Assembly (NCBI GenBank): GCA_035578155.1
Contig: JAPWDM010000024.1
Span: 1,976,501-2,040,500, forward strand
From: Brachynemurus nebulosus
Lineage: Eukaryota; Arthropoda; Insecta; Neuroptera; Myrmeleontidae
DNA: 64,000 nucleotides
Direction of reading: 5' to 3'
Notes under the pieces: model-generated
Databases searched by the model: none
Told to the model about the DNA's origin: nothing
The model's input: the letters and a program-made list of their open reading frames with translations, nothing else
Shown here: positions 43,024 through 56,134 of the stretch, in pieces
Numbering within the stretch: the first letter of the stretch is position 1
Layout of the letters: each line of letters opens with the position of its first letter
Translations under genes and position numbers: made by a program

Positions 43024-45734
43024 TGCGTTTTTGTATTTAGTACAGTTACACATTTTTGGAGTTGGAGTATTACGTAAAAAACTAAAAGATTCTTAATGGA
43101 AATAATTAATTATATTTAACTTTAGTAATTAATTTCAACCATATATCTAATAATTTATTATTTTAAGCATAAGTTATTAATTTGTTGCACTTTATTTAAG
43201 AAAGTGTAACATACTTGTCATTTATAACAAATTTCTTAATTTCTTAACAAATTTAGTTATGTTTTTGCAAAAATTACGTTTGAATTGCGAAAAATTGTAT
43301 TTGTATAATTTCTTTAAGAATGTTTGGGAGCTACAATCGGAGGTAAAAGTACACAGAATTAGAAATTCGTGAATAATTGCGTTGTATAACAAACTATGAG
43401 GTAAATAAATAGTAACCAATTGTAGTACTACCAATTCAACCAATGTCAACAAAATTATTATGGGACCACCTGGGGAACTTTATCTAGTGACTAAAAAAAG
43501 AATAGCGCAAATTGAGCCAGAAATGTGGGAGGAATCGGTGTACATACCTAAAAAAAAAAACACATACGGGTTGAATTGAGAACTTCCTCGTTTTTGAAGT
43601 CGGTTAATAAAATTAATTTTAAATAAATATAAATGTAATTTAATGTTTTTGTATAGAATTTTAAATTTTTAATAGAGACTATTAAATTTAAAATTAATTG
43701 TTTAAATTTTAAGAAGTTTTAGTAACCCCATGCGCCCACGGAGGACTTTTGTCATCGTGACATTTTTGTCATTCCTATTTGATATATTAGTCAGGAAGAT
43801 TAATAAAAATATGTGAACATGTTGGACAAAAGTACCAATTTTTTTTTACTACCTACCTATACCCTAAGCTTCAAATTTTGGGTAGAATCCACTTAACCCT
43901 ATCAGCCACATGGCGACCATTTTGAAATATATAGACCACTTCTGTTTAAAATATTTTTATTGAATTTTCCCATAGGGAAATATGTAATTTTTATGAAACT
44001 TGGTATAAACATGAAATGTCACATAGTCTAGGTTAAGCCCGCTAATCAAAAGGATGCAAAGGAGATTTATAGGAGCATTTTTCTCGCCAAAATTTACAAA
44101 TATGTAAATTTAAAAATAACGAATCGATAACCATTAGCCATGGATACTGCAAAAAACCTTCTTGACATATGCAGCTGCAATGTTCTGTGCATTTCCAGTC
44201 TTTCTTTTTACAAAAGCAGCTTCCACTACAACTATTCTTGCTATTTTACAAGTTCGCTGCAGGCTTTAGATGCAACAGGTAATCTAATTCAAAATGCAAC
44301 CCATGTTTGAGTACCTTCATTAAAGGAGTGTTCTTATTTTTTGACCAAAAAAATCGCAATTTCCAATCATTTTTTTCTCAGTGATTTTATAACTGGATGT
44401 ACATTTCTTTCTTTAAATTATTAGACAAACATTTAAAATTACAAAATTTTTTTTTGCTTTTCCCTCATTTTTATTATAATGAGCGTTGAAGTGGAAGTCG
44501 CAAAAAAGAGAGTGAAACAGTAACACCGATAAGTTCGATCCAAGACACTTGAAACAAAAATTTCAAACGGCATTTTATTACAAATTGTGTTCTCCAGTGT
44601 GCAAATTAGAATAAAGTCAAATTTTTAAAAATTGTAACTATGGCGTGCCTTTAGAAAAAATCACGTTTTAGGGCATAAAAATGCATCCATGGGAGGCGAT
44701 AAATTTTGAACAAGTGCATGTTAAGCCCACGATTTTAGTTTGCACACTGGGCAATACATTAATGAATACAGTAAACCAAGATTTTATTTCATAAGTTAAT
44801 TATTACTTTTTGAGATACCAGTATTGCCACATTAAAAAAAGTTATTTCACGAAAACTCTGTGCGCGCAAAAGAAACGCCCCCTTTTTCTTACTTCGTTTA
44901 CAAATTATAATCAAGTAAATATCTCCGGAACCGTTCGGAATTTTCATTCAACTTTATTTTTACGTTTTCCATTAAAATTCGGGAAAAAATTCGATTTACT
45001 TTGTACTTTGATACTTTGGTTTATTTACTTTACAAAGCACTTTGATGTATATAAAATGAAATTTAATACAACATAAGGTCTTTTTATAAACATAATAACT
45101 CAGAAGTCAAGTTAAGCTCAATACACAAAACTGGTATGACTTCAAAAATTGGGGTAAAAATTCAATTTTTTTCAAATATCTCGAAAACGGTATGACATAT
45201 GTAGGTAAAAAGTTTGAATTAGCCATATTGCTATATTTAAAGACCTAGTTATTGATATGAAAGTTGAAATTACATCAACACAAGTGGTTGGGGATTAAAA
45301 TTTGGGAGTTAATTTTTCAAAAAGAGAGTAAAAAATAAAATATATTAAAATTTTGTTTACAGATTTCAAACCTACAGCTACGTAAAAATATTTAATTGAC
45401 CTGCTTTTGCCTAATTTCCTAATATTAAGTCTAGGGCTAGTTAATTAGAGGGTAACTGTGCCGACATAATCGTACTATTCGAGCAATTCAAGAACTTCTT
45501 CATGGAAAGTAGTTTAAGACAATTATAATAACGTAGTTTTGAAATTAGGCTTGTTCTATAACATACACAATTTTCATCAGAATCGATGGGTTCGGCTTTG
45601 TAAAGTAATTAATAATTAAATTTTAAAAATGACGATGTAACAAAATGTATGTACTGAAGTGGGAGATAACATTAAAATATGATTTTTGATTAGCTGATTT
45701 AAAATAAAAATTGTAATGAATAATTGCACACAAC
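43024..45734. other. Spacer with a common insect repeat tail
   Basis: 43545-43612 contains 'aacacatacgggttgaattg' and 'tttttgaagtcggttaataa', a string I recognise as the tail of repeats common in insect genomes (family not assigned). The rest is AT-rich with no supported gene; ORFs at 43222-43452 and 44810-45076 show no motif. Confidence 0.4.
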
Positions 45735-45784
45735 TTTCTGCGGACTGACGAAATTCGTTCGCGGACCGGCGGTTGAGAAACACT
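45735..45784. mobile_element. hAT terminal fragment
   Basis: 'tgcggactgacgaaattcgt' followed by 'cggttgagaaacactg' is the same terminus as 42797-42855. No matching other end or duplication was found, so this is a truncated copy. Confidence 0.5.
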
Positions 45785-46640
45785 GGTGTAGATAATGACA
45801 GACATAGATGTACCAAAACAGCAATTTTTGAGAAAGCGAACGACTTCGCGAGCACATTTAGCAAGTATATTTACTTGTTAATAACATTACAGGTTCTTGG
45901 AGGACATTACTCATGATGGCCGCCTCACAAGTGATGAAATTGAGTGGATCCTACTCAAAACTTCAAGATTAGAACTTAACCAATATGTAAACCAAAATTG
46001 GTGCTTTTGTCCGGCGTGTTTCACATCTAACCAATATTTTGCATTAATTTGCCTAACTATATCAAATATGTGTATTAAAAAGAGAGCTAACTGCTCTCTT
46101 TTAGTTCTCTTTCTAATTAATACACAGATTAGATAAGATATATATGCCTCCCTAGCCCCTACATAATATATGTACATGTGATTGTGAGACCGTGTCCCCT
46201 TCAGATATAAAATAGTAGTTCAAACTGCTAGTATATACATAGTTGCATGATATGATCTTGATAACAACTTCACTTATCTGAAATTAATTTAATTTATTGA
46301 CCAGTTTGTGTGTGGCGCTTTTAATAATAATTTATTGACCTTTCTTTTAAAAATTCTGATTAATATTAACGCATATTTTAGTCAGCTGTATTTGTTTGAT
46401 AAGCTCTTATTTCGTATTTTTTAAGATTTCGTAGTTCTAACAATGAAATCGTTATGAATTTATCATTTCTTGCACTTGACCATTTTGTCTTATACGCAGT
46501 TTAAGAAACAGTGGTTTTTTAGAAAAAACTATTACTGAATTTTTTTTGACTCATGCAGAAAGTAGAAGGCTAATCGTAATAGTAAATGAAAATTGTAAAA
46601 AAATTAACTACTGAACGACGAAAGCCTGACTTAATACGTC
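45785..46640. other. Spacer without recognisable gene
   Basis: Two overlapping ORFs on opposite strands (about 45897-46177) lack recognisable motifs and one is the shadow of the other; neither is supported. Confidence 0.3.
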
Positions 46641-46767
46641 TACTTTTTAAGTGAATTTCCATTTTGGAAAAAATTTACTTATTACAACGGGTGCCATGAA
46701 AAGACGGGAGCCCGGGACTATGGCAGAAATCGGTTTTAAGGCCTCGAGAAACCGAAAATGAGGTTCA

Positions 46768-46846
<79 letters not shown>

Positions 46847-46871
46847 TTATATATATATATATATATATATA

Positions 46872-46952
<81 letters not shown>

Positions 46953-47110
46953 CTGCGCGATAACTCTCGAAGGAAGCCTACAATTGTTACGAAATTTGGT
47001 GTGTACTGTGTAGATCAAAAGTCCCAATAGTTTGGATAAGTTCGTCAGCCAGATACATCCAATTTTTGGAAGCCAAAATTTTGGTCAATTTTCGCCAATT
47101 TTAGTGGTTT
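46641..47110 (-). repeat. Microsatellite-bearing element, copy 5
   Basis: Reverse orientation: 'gagcccgggactatggcaga', 'ggcctcgagaaaccgaaaat', (TA)n at 46772-46935, (GT)n at 46936-46951, then 'gcgataactctcgaaggaag' and 'ggataagttcgtcagccaga'. The CA/GT tract sits on the same side of the TA tract as in the copy at 8560-8990, which supports a shared ancestral microsatellite. Confidence 0.65.
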
Positions 47111-49307
47111 TTTCTTACAAATTCTTTTTGGTTTTTTTTACACTATCGAAAAGAGCGCAGAAGCATCCGAAAAAAATAAGTAAAAAAATCTTAATTTATA
47201 AGAGTATGGTTATTATGGCGGAACCAGAATTAGCAATTTTGCATGTATAGAAACAAAATGGGGGCATTTTAGAAAAAGTTCAGAAATTTTACCATTTTTG
47301 GGATTAAAATGGTCATAAAATGACCATATTCTAACCAAAAAACCTGGTTGTAGTTTAGTCAATAGCGAAGTGTGTTGTAAATATTCTGTCCAAATTTGAG
47401 CTAATCTGGATGAATAGATTTAGAGTAATCTTGACACAGGTGCCGAAAAAAGTAATTTCGAGAAAAACGCGCTTAACGTGATTTCTGATATGTATAGCTA
47501 TAAGAAAATGCAAAAAAAACAACCGATTTTTTGAAATTTCTGGATGAGTGAGCTCCCTTAATAACTTTGTAAGTTTTCAAAATTTTTAAATTTCCTTTTA
47601 GGGATACATTTTGAAAGGTCTATACTTTTAGAAAATAAAAACAAAAATAAAATCGTCCACGTTCCGTCCGGTCAAACATTCTCGGAGAGAATGTTTTGAC
47701 GTGATTGAACTGAGCTGTGATGTGTTTGAATGTACAATGTGAATGAAATTACAACACATTAGTACGTCGAAGTTTGTTTGCATTCATTATAACAACTAAT
47801 TAGGGCTACTCAGAGGTTTTGACCTCTGAGTATCCCTTATATTTTTGCATTTTACACATTCTAACGTGTGACCAGCTTGCACTTGACCTTTCTGCTGACC
47901 ACAGTTCGCCAAGTTTTTGGGGTAAAGGGGGTATTTTTTTTATATTTTGTAGGCATACTTATACCATATTTTTAATCATTTCAGATACAGATTTATAATT
48001 TTATTATTTCGGGAAAATTTTACATGTAATAAAAGTTACCTTAAACAAACCATTAATTTTTCTACTTTTATCAAATAAATTGTAAAACTGACATTCTAAA
48101 TTATTTATAGAATTTAATTTGATCATTCTTAACAAATCAAACAAAGTGTGAAATTAATTTAGATATTACATTTTTTTTTAAATTTCATGTACCCGAACTT
48201 TCTTGATACGCATTTTTTTGTTCTTCATCATCAAATATTATTGCGATAATAGCAAACTTTTTAATGGACAACGTAGACATATTCGTGTACTACGTACATA
48301 CTTAACCGAAACGCGACTGAAACTGAACTGAAAGTGAATGTACGTCAAAATTGACGGAACGTAACGTACACGTGACGTGGCGGTGACGGGACGTATAGTG
48401 TGAATCGAACTTTAAAAATCTAGACCAAAAAACTGCCTTAAAGCAATTTATATTAAAATTTCATTCAAATGCTTATACATATTTAATAAGTACTTTGTGG
48501 TGTAACCGGCGTATCTATGAATACCAATCAGGTATTCATCTACATTCATTTAAATCACATTATATGTACCTACATACATTTTAAACTGCACGCGTACATA
48601 AATACCTATACATATGACATTGTTATTATTAATTTAACATTACTTAATATTCCTAGAAGGAGAAAGTATGTTGTAATTCGATTTATTAAATAAATAACTG
48701 AACAATATCAACAATTTGGTATATACAGAATGTACCATATTTATGTTATTTAGCTCAAACGAAACGCAAAAATTCTAATAAGATAAATGAGGGGGAGAAA
48801 GGTGTAAATTGTAAAAATGATGGTTGTTTGGCTATGTAGTAATTTTAAAAAATAAAAAGAATAGTTTTAACATGAGTAGAAGAATAGGTTATTATACCGA
48901 CTCAAGTTTTAAACGACTCACCCTTACCAATCAGTTTTATTATAGAATATACAAATACATATAGCAAAATAAAAAAAATCGTCTTAAAGTGAACATCATG
49001 CCAGAGATCATTTTGTCTTTTGTGTGAAAATTATAGAAATTTGAGGTAAACAGGAACAATTATACGATAAATAATTCTATCCTTCTTAAAATATCCCTAT
49101 AATTTTAAGTAAAATAATCTATTAGTCTTAAATATGACCGGTGCCAATTGTATGTAACATTAAAATGTGATGCCATTTTGTAACTATAATATACGAATTT
49201 TTTTTAAACTTTTTGTAAAATTTTTGAAACCATTAATCGATAATAATAATTACCAATGTATCAGTTGATTGCCAGAATAAAGAAAATAACAAAAATTTTG
49301 TATCTAT
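47111..49307. other. Spacer without recognisable gene
   Basis: Contains an 11-bp perfect palindrome 'tactcagaggt...acctctgagta' at 47815-47835 and an ACGT-rich patch near 48340-48395. No coding or RNA gene is supported. Confidence 0.35.
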
Positions 49308-49315
49308 ATCTAGAG

Positions 49316-49745
49316 CAGTGGTTCCCAAACTTTTTTGTTTCGTAGACTATTTGCCATGGTTTTCAATTTTAGATAGACCTCCTGTATAAATTCACAAATT
49401 CAGGAACAACTTCCGAAAATATGATGTTCTTTGTTCCCGAAGAAAAGGGAAAAATGAAAGTAGCGCGCAAAAAAAGGGTCATTGACATTAATTTAGGGGA
49501 ATCAAACTGACCTACCCCGTTGTACGTCTAGGAATGATGCAGGTGGCGACCCAATAAAAGGTCACCAATTCTCCATTTCAAATTTTAAGACCCCAAGCCG
49601 ACTTATCTCACCTTACGTCTACTCTGTTGCTGTAGCGACCCCCATTTACATCTCACCGACCCCCAATTTTTTCCGCCAACGTGGACCGCTTACAAGTCGT
49701 TATCAACCCCCGGGGGTCGATTTAAGATCACTTTGGGTACCACTG
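49316..49745. mobile_element. Non-autonomous hAT element, 430 bp
   Basis: Ends CAGTGGTTCCCAAAC... and ...TTTGGGTACCACTG are hAT inverted repeats. The 8-bp duplication ATCTAGAG lies at 49308-49315 and 49746-49753. The interior contains G/C-rich pieces such as 'caacccccgggggtcg' and no ORF. Confidence 0.9.
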
Positions 49746-49753
49746 ATCTAGAG

Positions 49754-50972
49754 GTGTATTTTACAGAATTAACTTGATTTTTCTTGTTAAAATTACGTAA
49801 TTAAATAATTATAACTTGAGATTGGAGAAATAATTAAAATTACTTTCTATTCAATGTTAATTGGTTAATTTGTATGACTTATCTGATTTTAAGTATACAT
49901 GTTATGTACAATTGATACCGAAATTGTTACTATTGACACCACTGTAGTGTCATTTGTAACAAAACAAAAAGCCACCCTCTTGTTAATCCGTTTCGAAACC
50001 AGATGTGGCTAGTTCAAAACTCGCTTGCTGAACGATTCTACAGACTTAATTTAATGGTTCTACAAAATTTTGAACAAAACCAATATAATTAGTGGCTATC
50101 GTAATATTCTTTTTTATCAAAAATGTTACAACTGACAGTGCCCAAATATATTGGTCATATTTACAGATTTAAATAAAAATATCAATTATATAAAATATTT
50201 ATGGTGACATAAAGATACAATTAATAATTCATAATTAGACCTTAAAATACCCCTTGATTTTTTATTTGGCTCCTAGCTCCACAAAAATATCTTTTAATTC
50301 AAAAATTAAATTGACCCAGTTTTCTTTATTGTATAAATGGGTGCCAAAAAAAACATTGTAAAAATAATATTTTACTTTAATTTTCAGATAATCCATAAAT
50401 AAGAAATATGACGCCCAACATTTTGACCGGGTAAGCAAATAGAAATATACTAATGTTAGAAGTAAAAACTAACTTAAGTTAAAAAATTATTTTGGTTCCT
50501 AATCTTGTATTCAAATTATAAAAACTATAAAACCCAAATAATTAAAAGTAAATAGAAAGTCTTTAGTTACTATTTTAGAAAAACAGTATTGAGTGTGTAG
50601 AAGCCACTTAAGCACGCTGAATGTAAATTTGAAATCGATGAAATACTATATAATATCTGCATTATAATCTGACACCCTATATAAATTTTATACACATACA
50701 CGGGACAAAATGATATTTTCAGATATTATTTAATTTTTATTGTTAAACAAAAGTGTTTCGTAACCATCAAATATTTTGCATTATAGTTAAATGCTGATTG
50801 TCTATTTAAATCTTTTGATTTATTTAGCCAGAGGCACATGCCTGTCATTATTTATTCATGAAAACATTGACAAAAAAGAACATTGTATTATAGTGAAAAA
50901 GAAAAGTTTAATTTTAATTAATTTTTCTTATTCTTACATACGTATAAGTTAGTATAAAATTAGGTTAAAGAC
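49754..50972. other. Spacer without recognisable gene
   Basis: AT-rich; no gene or clear repeat is supported. Confidence 0.3.
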
Positions 50973-51150
50973 AGGGCCGCCTCTAATATTCACGGAGCTC
51001 AGGGCAAAACTAAAATTAGAAGCCCTTCAAAATAAATACAAATGAAAAAAAAAATTGTGACACGTTTCAGAATATATTTATAATTATACATCACGAAGAC
51101 CTATCGAACGCGAGGCCCAAAGCAGGGGTCCCGTTTGTCCATCGTTAGAA
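50973..51150 (+). mobile_element. hAT-like terminal fragment
   Basis: 'cagggccgcctctaatattc' followed by 'gagctcagggcaaaac' resembles the CAGGGCCG-type 5' end of many non-autonomous hAT elements, and 'gcgaggcccaaagcaggggt' near 51110 resembles their interior. No second terminus was found. Confidence 0.45.
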
Positions 51151-51244
51151 GTATCTTTGGTTAACTTTGGTTAAAAATTTACTAATGAGCATACTTGTAT
51201 ATACTGAGCATAAAAAGGTATTCTTAATTTTTATTTTACTTATT

Positions 51245-51600
51245 TTTATTTTACTTACGAGACTACCACAAAAGCAAAACTATTGTAATTACTTTTAAAA
51301 TATGAAATTTTTTCCTCCGAAATAAAAAAATTTGATGTACTCTATACGTTTTAAAATTTCCTGAATAATTTTTGTTTCGTTTCTTGATCCATCTATCTGC
51401 CCGTCTGTGTATCTGAAAATTCTACCATGTGGTACAAATAACTTCGAAACAATTCGATCTTTTTGATTAAATTTTCAGAAATTATGCGGTTTGGTATTTA
51501 GACGGTTCCTTATAAATTTCATCGTACGTGAACAATTTTGGTTTCGTGTCTATCTGTCGATCCATCTGCCTGTTTGTTTATCTTTCTATCTATTTAAAAT
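51245..51600. repeat. Dispersed repeat, second copy
   Basis: Matches 195-420 in order, and a partial third iteration follows at 51490-51600 ('ttttggtttcgtgtctatct'). The ORF at 51491-51700 reads through it and is not supported. Confidence 0.45.
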
Positions 51601-53554
51601 GGAAATAAAAAATTGTAATATTAATTTTTTGACATTATTTGATAGTTTGAAACGTCAAATAATATACACCATTCTTGAAATTATTATATTCTTAGCATAA
51701 TTTTGAATCATATGAAATACCATTTGCTATCATCACGTGTATTTGTTTGCTGTTTTATTACATAAAACACGCTAAAAATAGCTTAGAAAAATTGTAGACA
51801 GGGGTATTTACGCAAAATATCTTACTATAGTCTATATTTATTTACAGCTTACATTTTATATAAAATTAGATTTTTTACTATTTTACTTTACGTAACTGCA
51901 AAAATATTTTTTTTTAAATCAAAGGCAATTGGCGGATAAGCATGGGTAGAAATGCCCCCGCACAAATTTTGTTGGTTTTTTTTTTCTGCTAACTGCTTTC
52001 GATATAAGATTAAAATTTACTGAATTTCAACCCTTAAAAACTCACCCTTTGGGAGTAAAAAATTATTTTTTGAAAATAAAAAAAAAATTTATAATTTTTT
52101 AGTGGCTTGACGGATTTGGCTGGAATTTTTATATGTTTTAGATACCTCTATAGTGTATCTCAGAAAAAATTATCAGCTTCAAAAAAAAATTATAACCTCC
52201 CCAAAAAAATTGTTCAATTTTTCAATATTTTTTTTTCATCAACTTGTAGCTATGGTACAATCATCAAAATTTTTTTGCAGGCTTCCTACTATAACGGATA
52301 CAACATATAATTTTTTCAGATTTTTCCTCCGGGTGCGTCATAGTTAAAAAAAAATAAAATATCAAAAAAGATTTTTTTTCGAGGTTTGCTGTACAATCAC
52401 TAAAACATTTGTACAGGTTCCTCACTATGATTGATAGAATATATAATTTTTCCAGAATTTTTTCCCGGGTGCATCATAGTTAAAAAAATTGAATGTCCGA
52501 GAATATTTTTTAGAGATGGGCATAGGCTTCCGGGTACTCAGTCGATTGGAAATCGTTTACAAATTTTTAATATGTTCATAAGAACGTTTGTGATTCCGTA
52601 GTTTTCGAAAAAGAAAGAAAATGGTCGACTCAAATCTTACAATCCCTCGATCAGCCGAACACTTATCATCAATCGTTGAAACCATCAAAATAACAATTAT
52701 CTACTGCAAATGAGACTAATAAAGAATAATATTTAATATATCGACAGATACTTTTTTTTACTAAACTTGGGTAAACTTCTATGTAGTATCTTAATCTTGG
52801 TTGTCGAGTAATAACTTACTGTTGTATGTAGCTATAATATTGTATCATATATGTTCTATCAAATGTAACCTGCTATAATATGCTATAACATGTAGCATCA
52901 AATAGAATCAAAGACATGTAAAAATATTTTTGTGAATATACCGCGAACGTAATTACTAAAAAAATATTTCTCAGTCTCATTTGTAATAATCATCATTTTG
53001 GTAGTTTCAAAAACTCATGATAAGTGTTTGGCTGATTGAGGAATTTGAAGATTTGAGTCGACCATTTTCTTTTTTTCGAAAACTAAGCAATCACGAATGT
53101 TTTTATGAACATATTCAAAATTTGCAAACGATTTCCAATCGATTGAGTACCCGGAAGCCTATACCTATCTCTAAAAAAAAATTCTCGGACATTTATTTTT
53201 TTTAACTATGATGCACCCGGAAAAAAATTCTGAAAAAATTATATGTTCTATCAATCATAGTGAGGAGCCTGTAGAAATATTTTGGTGATGTACAACAAAT
53301 ATAACCTCGCAAAAAAAATCTTTTTTGAAATTTTATTTTTTTTTTAACTATGACGCACCCGGAGGAAAAATCTGAAAAAATTATATGCTGTACCGGTCAT
53401 AGTAGGAAGCCTGCAAAAAAATTTTGGTGATTGTACCATAGCTACAAATTGATGAAAAAAAATACTGAACAATTACACAATTTTTTTTTGTGGGGGGGGG
53501 GTATAATTTCTTTTTGAAGCTGATAACTTTTTCTGAGATACACGATAGAGGTAT

Positions 53555-54600
53555 TAAAAAACACTCCAAAATATATAGTTCGCTTGGAAACGGGTCAATG
53601 TAGTTTGAAGCTTTTTATAATAAAGATTATGTTAATATGGTGGGGCAAGTTGCTGAAAATGAATGAATCAAGATACCCAAAAAAGCTTTACAATCGTTTT
53701 TACAGTGTAAACTCTGAACATGTAGAATTAAAATACAATTGGGTTAAACAGGTTGAAACTATAGTGAGAAGCGCAGGATTTGACTATATTTGGGAAGAGC
53801 AAAACCCCATTTCTTTGGAGAACAACTTAAATAATATTTTGAGAAAATGCGAATATGATTTAAAGGAGGAAGATTGGAAATCTGCAATGGAATCAAACTT
53901 TTCGCAATTATATAAGCAAATTAAAACAAACAAAGAAATTGAAGAATACATGTTATGGGATTTAACGACAGAAAAAATACGCATAGTTAGTAGGTTAAGA
54001 ATCATAGGTCAAAAATGGATTTCGCTAAGATCTACTACGGAGCTAAGTCAACTTAATGGAGAAGGAAATATATGTACCATCTGTCATACACATCAAGAAG
54101 AGGATTTATACCATCTCCTATTAGTATGTCCAGCCTACGAGAAAGCAAGAGATCTGTATATTAAGAAGTATGTATTTGGGTACCTTTGTAAAGAGACTTT
54201 TGGACCCGTCTTGTTAGTGATAAAAAATAAAAGTCAGGTTAATGATTTGTTTTATTTTATTAACGAAGCTCTAAAAACACGGGAGAATCTGATAATGAAC
54301 GCGACTGAATAAATTGAGCTAGACTGGGTTACAAATCGTTATTATTAAGTAGGTATTGAATATTACTATATATTTAAGAATTAAACATTCACATTTGTAT
54401 TTACATTATCCAGATATTTCAGTTAATGTTTAGATACTTTATATTTGCTAGATATATTTTCTAGATATTATATATTTTTGATACTTTATATGCATAGATG
54501 TGTTTGTAAGATTCATATGTTTGTAAATACTACATGAAACTCCTATTGCAGGAATATGTAAATATTTGAGCAATAAAATATATACTACTACTACTACTAC
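53555..54600 (+). mobile_element. 5'-truncated LINE with (TAC)n tail
   Basis: It sits inside the right arm: host sequence is interrupted after 'gatagaggtat' and resumes 'tatctaaaacatataa'. The 3' end has AATAAA at about 54572 followed by five or six TAC/ACT units, the usual form of a non-LTR element inserted by target-primed reverse transcription. Confidence 0.8.
53584..54312 (+). pseudogene. C-terminal end of a LINE reverse-transcriptase protein
   Basis: The open frame enters without an ATG. It encodes LIWWGKLLKM near the start and a cysteine-histidine motif CTICHTHQEEDLYHLLLVCPAY near residues 160-182, the C-x2-C...H-x4-C finger found after the RT domain in R1/I/Jockey-type LINEs. The RT catalytic region itself is missing. 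The frame is unbroken up to TAA at 54310-54312, so truncation is recent relative to its host element. The exact clade was not determined. Confidence 0.8.
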
Positions 54601-54830
54601 TATCTAAAACATATAAAAATTCCAACAAAATCCGTCAAGCCACTAAAAAGTTACAAATTTTTTTTGATTTTCAAAAAATAATTTTTTACCCCCAAAGGGT
54701 GAGTTTTTAGGGGTTGAAACTCAGTAAATTTTAATCTTATATCGAAACCAGTTAGCAGGAGAAAAACCAACACAATTCGTGCGGGGGCATTTCTACCCAT
54801 GCTTATTCGCCAATAGCCTTTAAGTATTTG

Positions 54831-55494
54831 TTTAATTAAAATTGTAATAAATACAATCATATCATTTTAAGGAAAACTGGGCGACATGTAACTGTTGCAC
54901 ATATTTTTGCATGGTTTCATAAAATCTCAGTAACATTAGTTAATGACACAGTATTATAATTAACTATATTACTTAATTATTTTGGAATGTGCGACTTTTT
55001 AAATATTTAACAGTTTTAAAGATTATTACATTTTTTTAGGTGTTTTCACTTTTTATTTCTTTTTATTATAAATTTTATATTGTATTAAATTGTATAAAAT
55101 TACAAATTAACTATGAAAGTATTCATTAACATTAACACAATTCGCAAGTAATTAGTTATTATATAAATTATTTTTCTTGATTCTAATACACATATTGCGT
55201 TTTGATCAAAATATGACTTCAAATCTACATAATAAATAAGGTTTATGAACTAGCCCTCAAGTTTATTTCAAGCCCGGATACAAGTTGGTCATGAGGATTA
55301 TGACCCTCCCAGAACGGAAACAAATTTTAGCGTAGTTTATTTGATGAGTCGACAAGTTTACTAAAATGTTTTAACGTTTCAAAAACCGTAATAAAAATGA
55401 TAGAACCATTAAATTGAAGTGGTTTTCCAGGTCGCTCTTTTCATTTGTAGTAAAAAGACAACTGAGGGAAACTAAAAAAATATTTTATCAATAT
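54831..55494. other. Spacer without recognisable gene
   Basis: AT-rich; no ORF or repeat boundary is supported. Confidence 0.3.
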
Positions 55495-55816
55495 TTATTA
55501 AATACCCTCTCTCGCAGCATCCTGCATAACAGCGAATTTCCTTTTATAAAAGTTAATTTTTCTTGGAAACTAGTTCACATAGAATAATAGTTTAAAGACC
55601 TTTTTTATGTGATTTTTTCTCCTCTTTCCAATGGTGTAAAAAATTTCACAAAAATTTTCGAATAAGGGGAAATTTTTGCAAAAAACTAATTTTTTTTTAA
55701 CGAAAATTGCCAAAAAAACCATGTTCCGGGCATCGGACGTGTCTGGTTAACCGGGCTCAAGTCGCGTCATGACAGTGGCTGTAATAACTGAATTCCATTC
55801 TGGAAATGCGCTAAAA
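55495..55816 (+). repeat. Microsatellite-family element lacking the microsatellite
   Basis: It starts 'gcagcatcctgcataacagc', passes 'ccgggcatcggacgtgtctg', then jumps to 'ccgggctcaagtcgcgtcat', 'ggctgtaataactgaattcc' and ends 'ctggaaatgcgctaaaa'. The whole (CA)n(TA)n part and its borders are gone. Near the ends AGCGAATTTCC and GGAAATGCGCT form inverted repeats. Confidence 0.6.
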
Positions 55817-55818
55817 GG

Positions 55819-56134
55819 GAGCAAGTACCAAATTGTATCGATTGTAATTGTCAGTTAACTATGAAACATATATTGGAGGAATGTGGAAGATATAAAGGCA
55901 TAAGAGACATAATATCTGGGCAAAATATTTCAATTAATGTTGCAAGACAAACAGGAATATGTTATGAATGTTACAAAACTAATTAAAAAGTGTAATTTAG
56001 ACAGTAAAATTTAGCAGTACTTATTGTAGTTAATTGTAATTAATTGTCATTTAATATAATTTATTATTTGTAACAGCTGTGGTCGCAAATGACCGAAGAT
56101 GTCGAGCGACCTAAAAAATAAAATTAAAAAAAAT
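55819..56134 (+). pseudogene. 3' tail of a Jockey-like LINE
   Basis: 55819-55986 encodes PNCIDCNCQLTMKHILEECG and ends at TAA, the terminal C-x2-C...H-x4-C region of a LINE ORF2. It is followed by about 150 bp of 3' UTR ending 'gaccgaagatgtcgagcgac' 'ctaaaaaataaaa', a tail style common to arthropod Jockey/I elements (from memory). Strongly 5'-truncated; it abuts the end of the previous element. Confidence 0.7.

Larger units (their letters stand above)
51924..54830. mobile_element. Foldback-like inverted repeat element split by a LINE
   Basis: The left arm (51924-about 52700) and right arm (about 53000-54830) are inverted: 'caaaggcaattggcggataa' pairs with 'ttattcgccaatagccttta', 'aaactcaccctttgggagta' with its complement at 54690, and 'gaaaatggtcgactcaaatc' with 'gatttgagtcgaccattttc'. 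The right arm is interrupted at 53555-54600 by a LINE fragment. Without it the element is about 1.9 kb. A deleted third copy lies at 26172-26395. No target duplication is obvious. It is non-coding. Confidence 0.75.

Noticed and set aside
48340..48395. ACGT-rich patch as a promoter or CpG island
   Set aside because: Too short, with no gene next to it; it looks like part of a common insect repeat.
53017..53569. 62-aa ORFs in the inverted-repeat element arms
   Set aside because: The two arms translate differently and carry indels; no coding constraint is visible.
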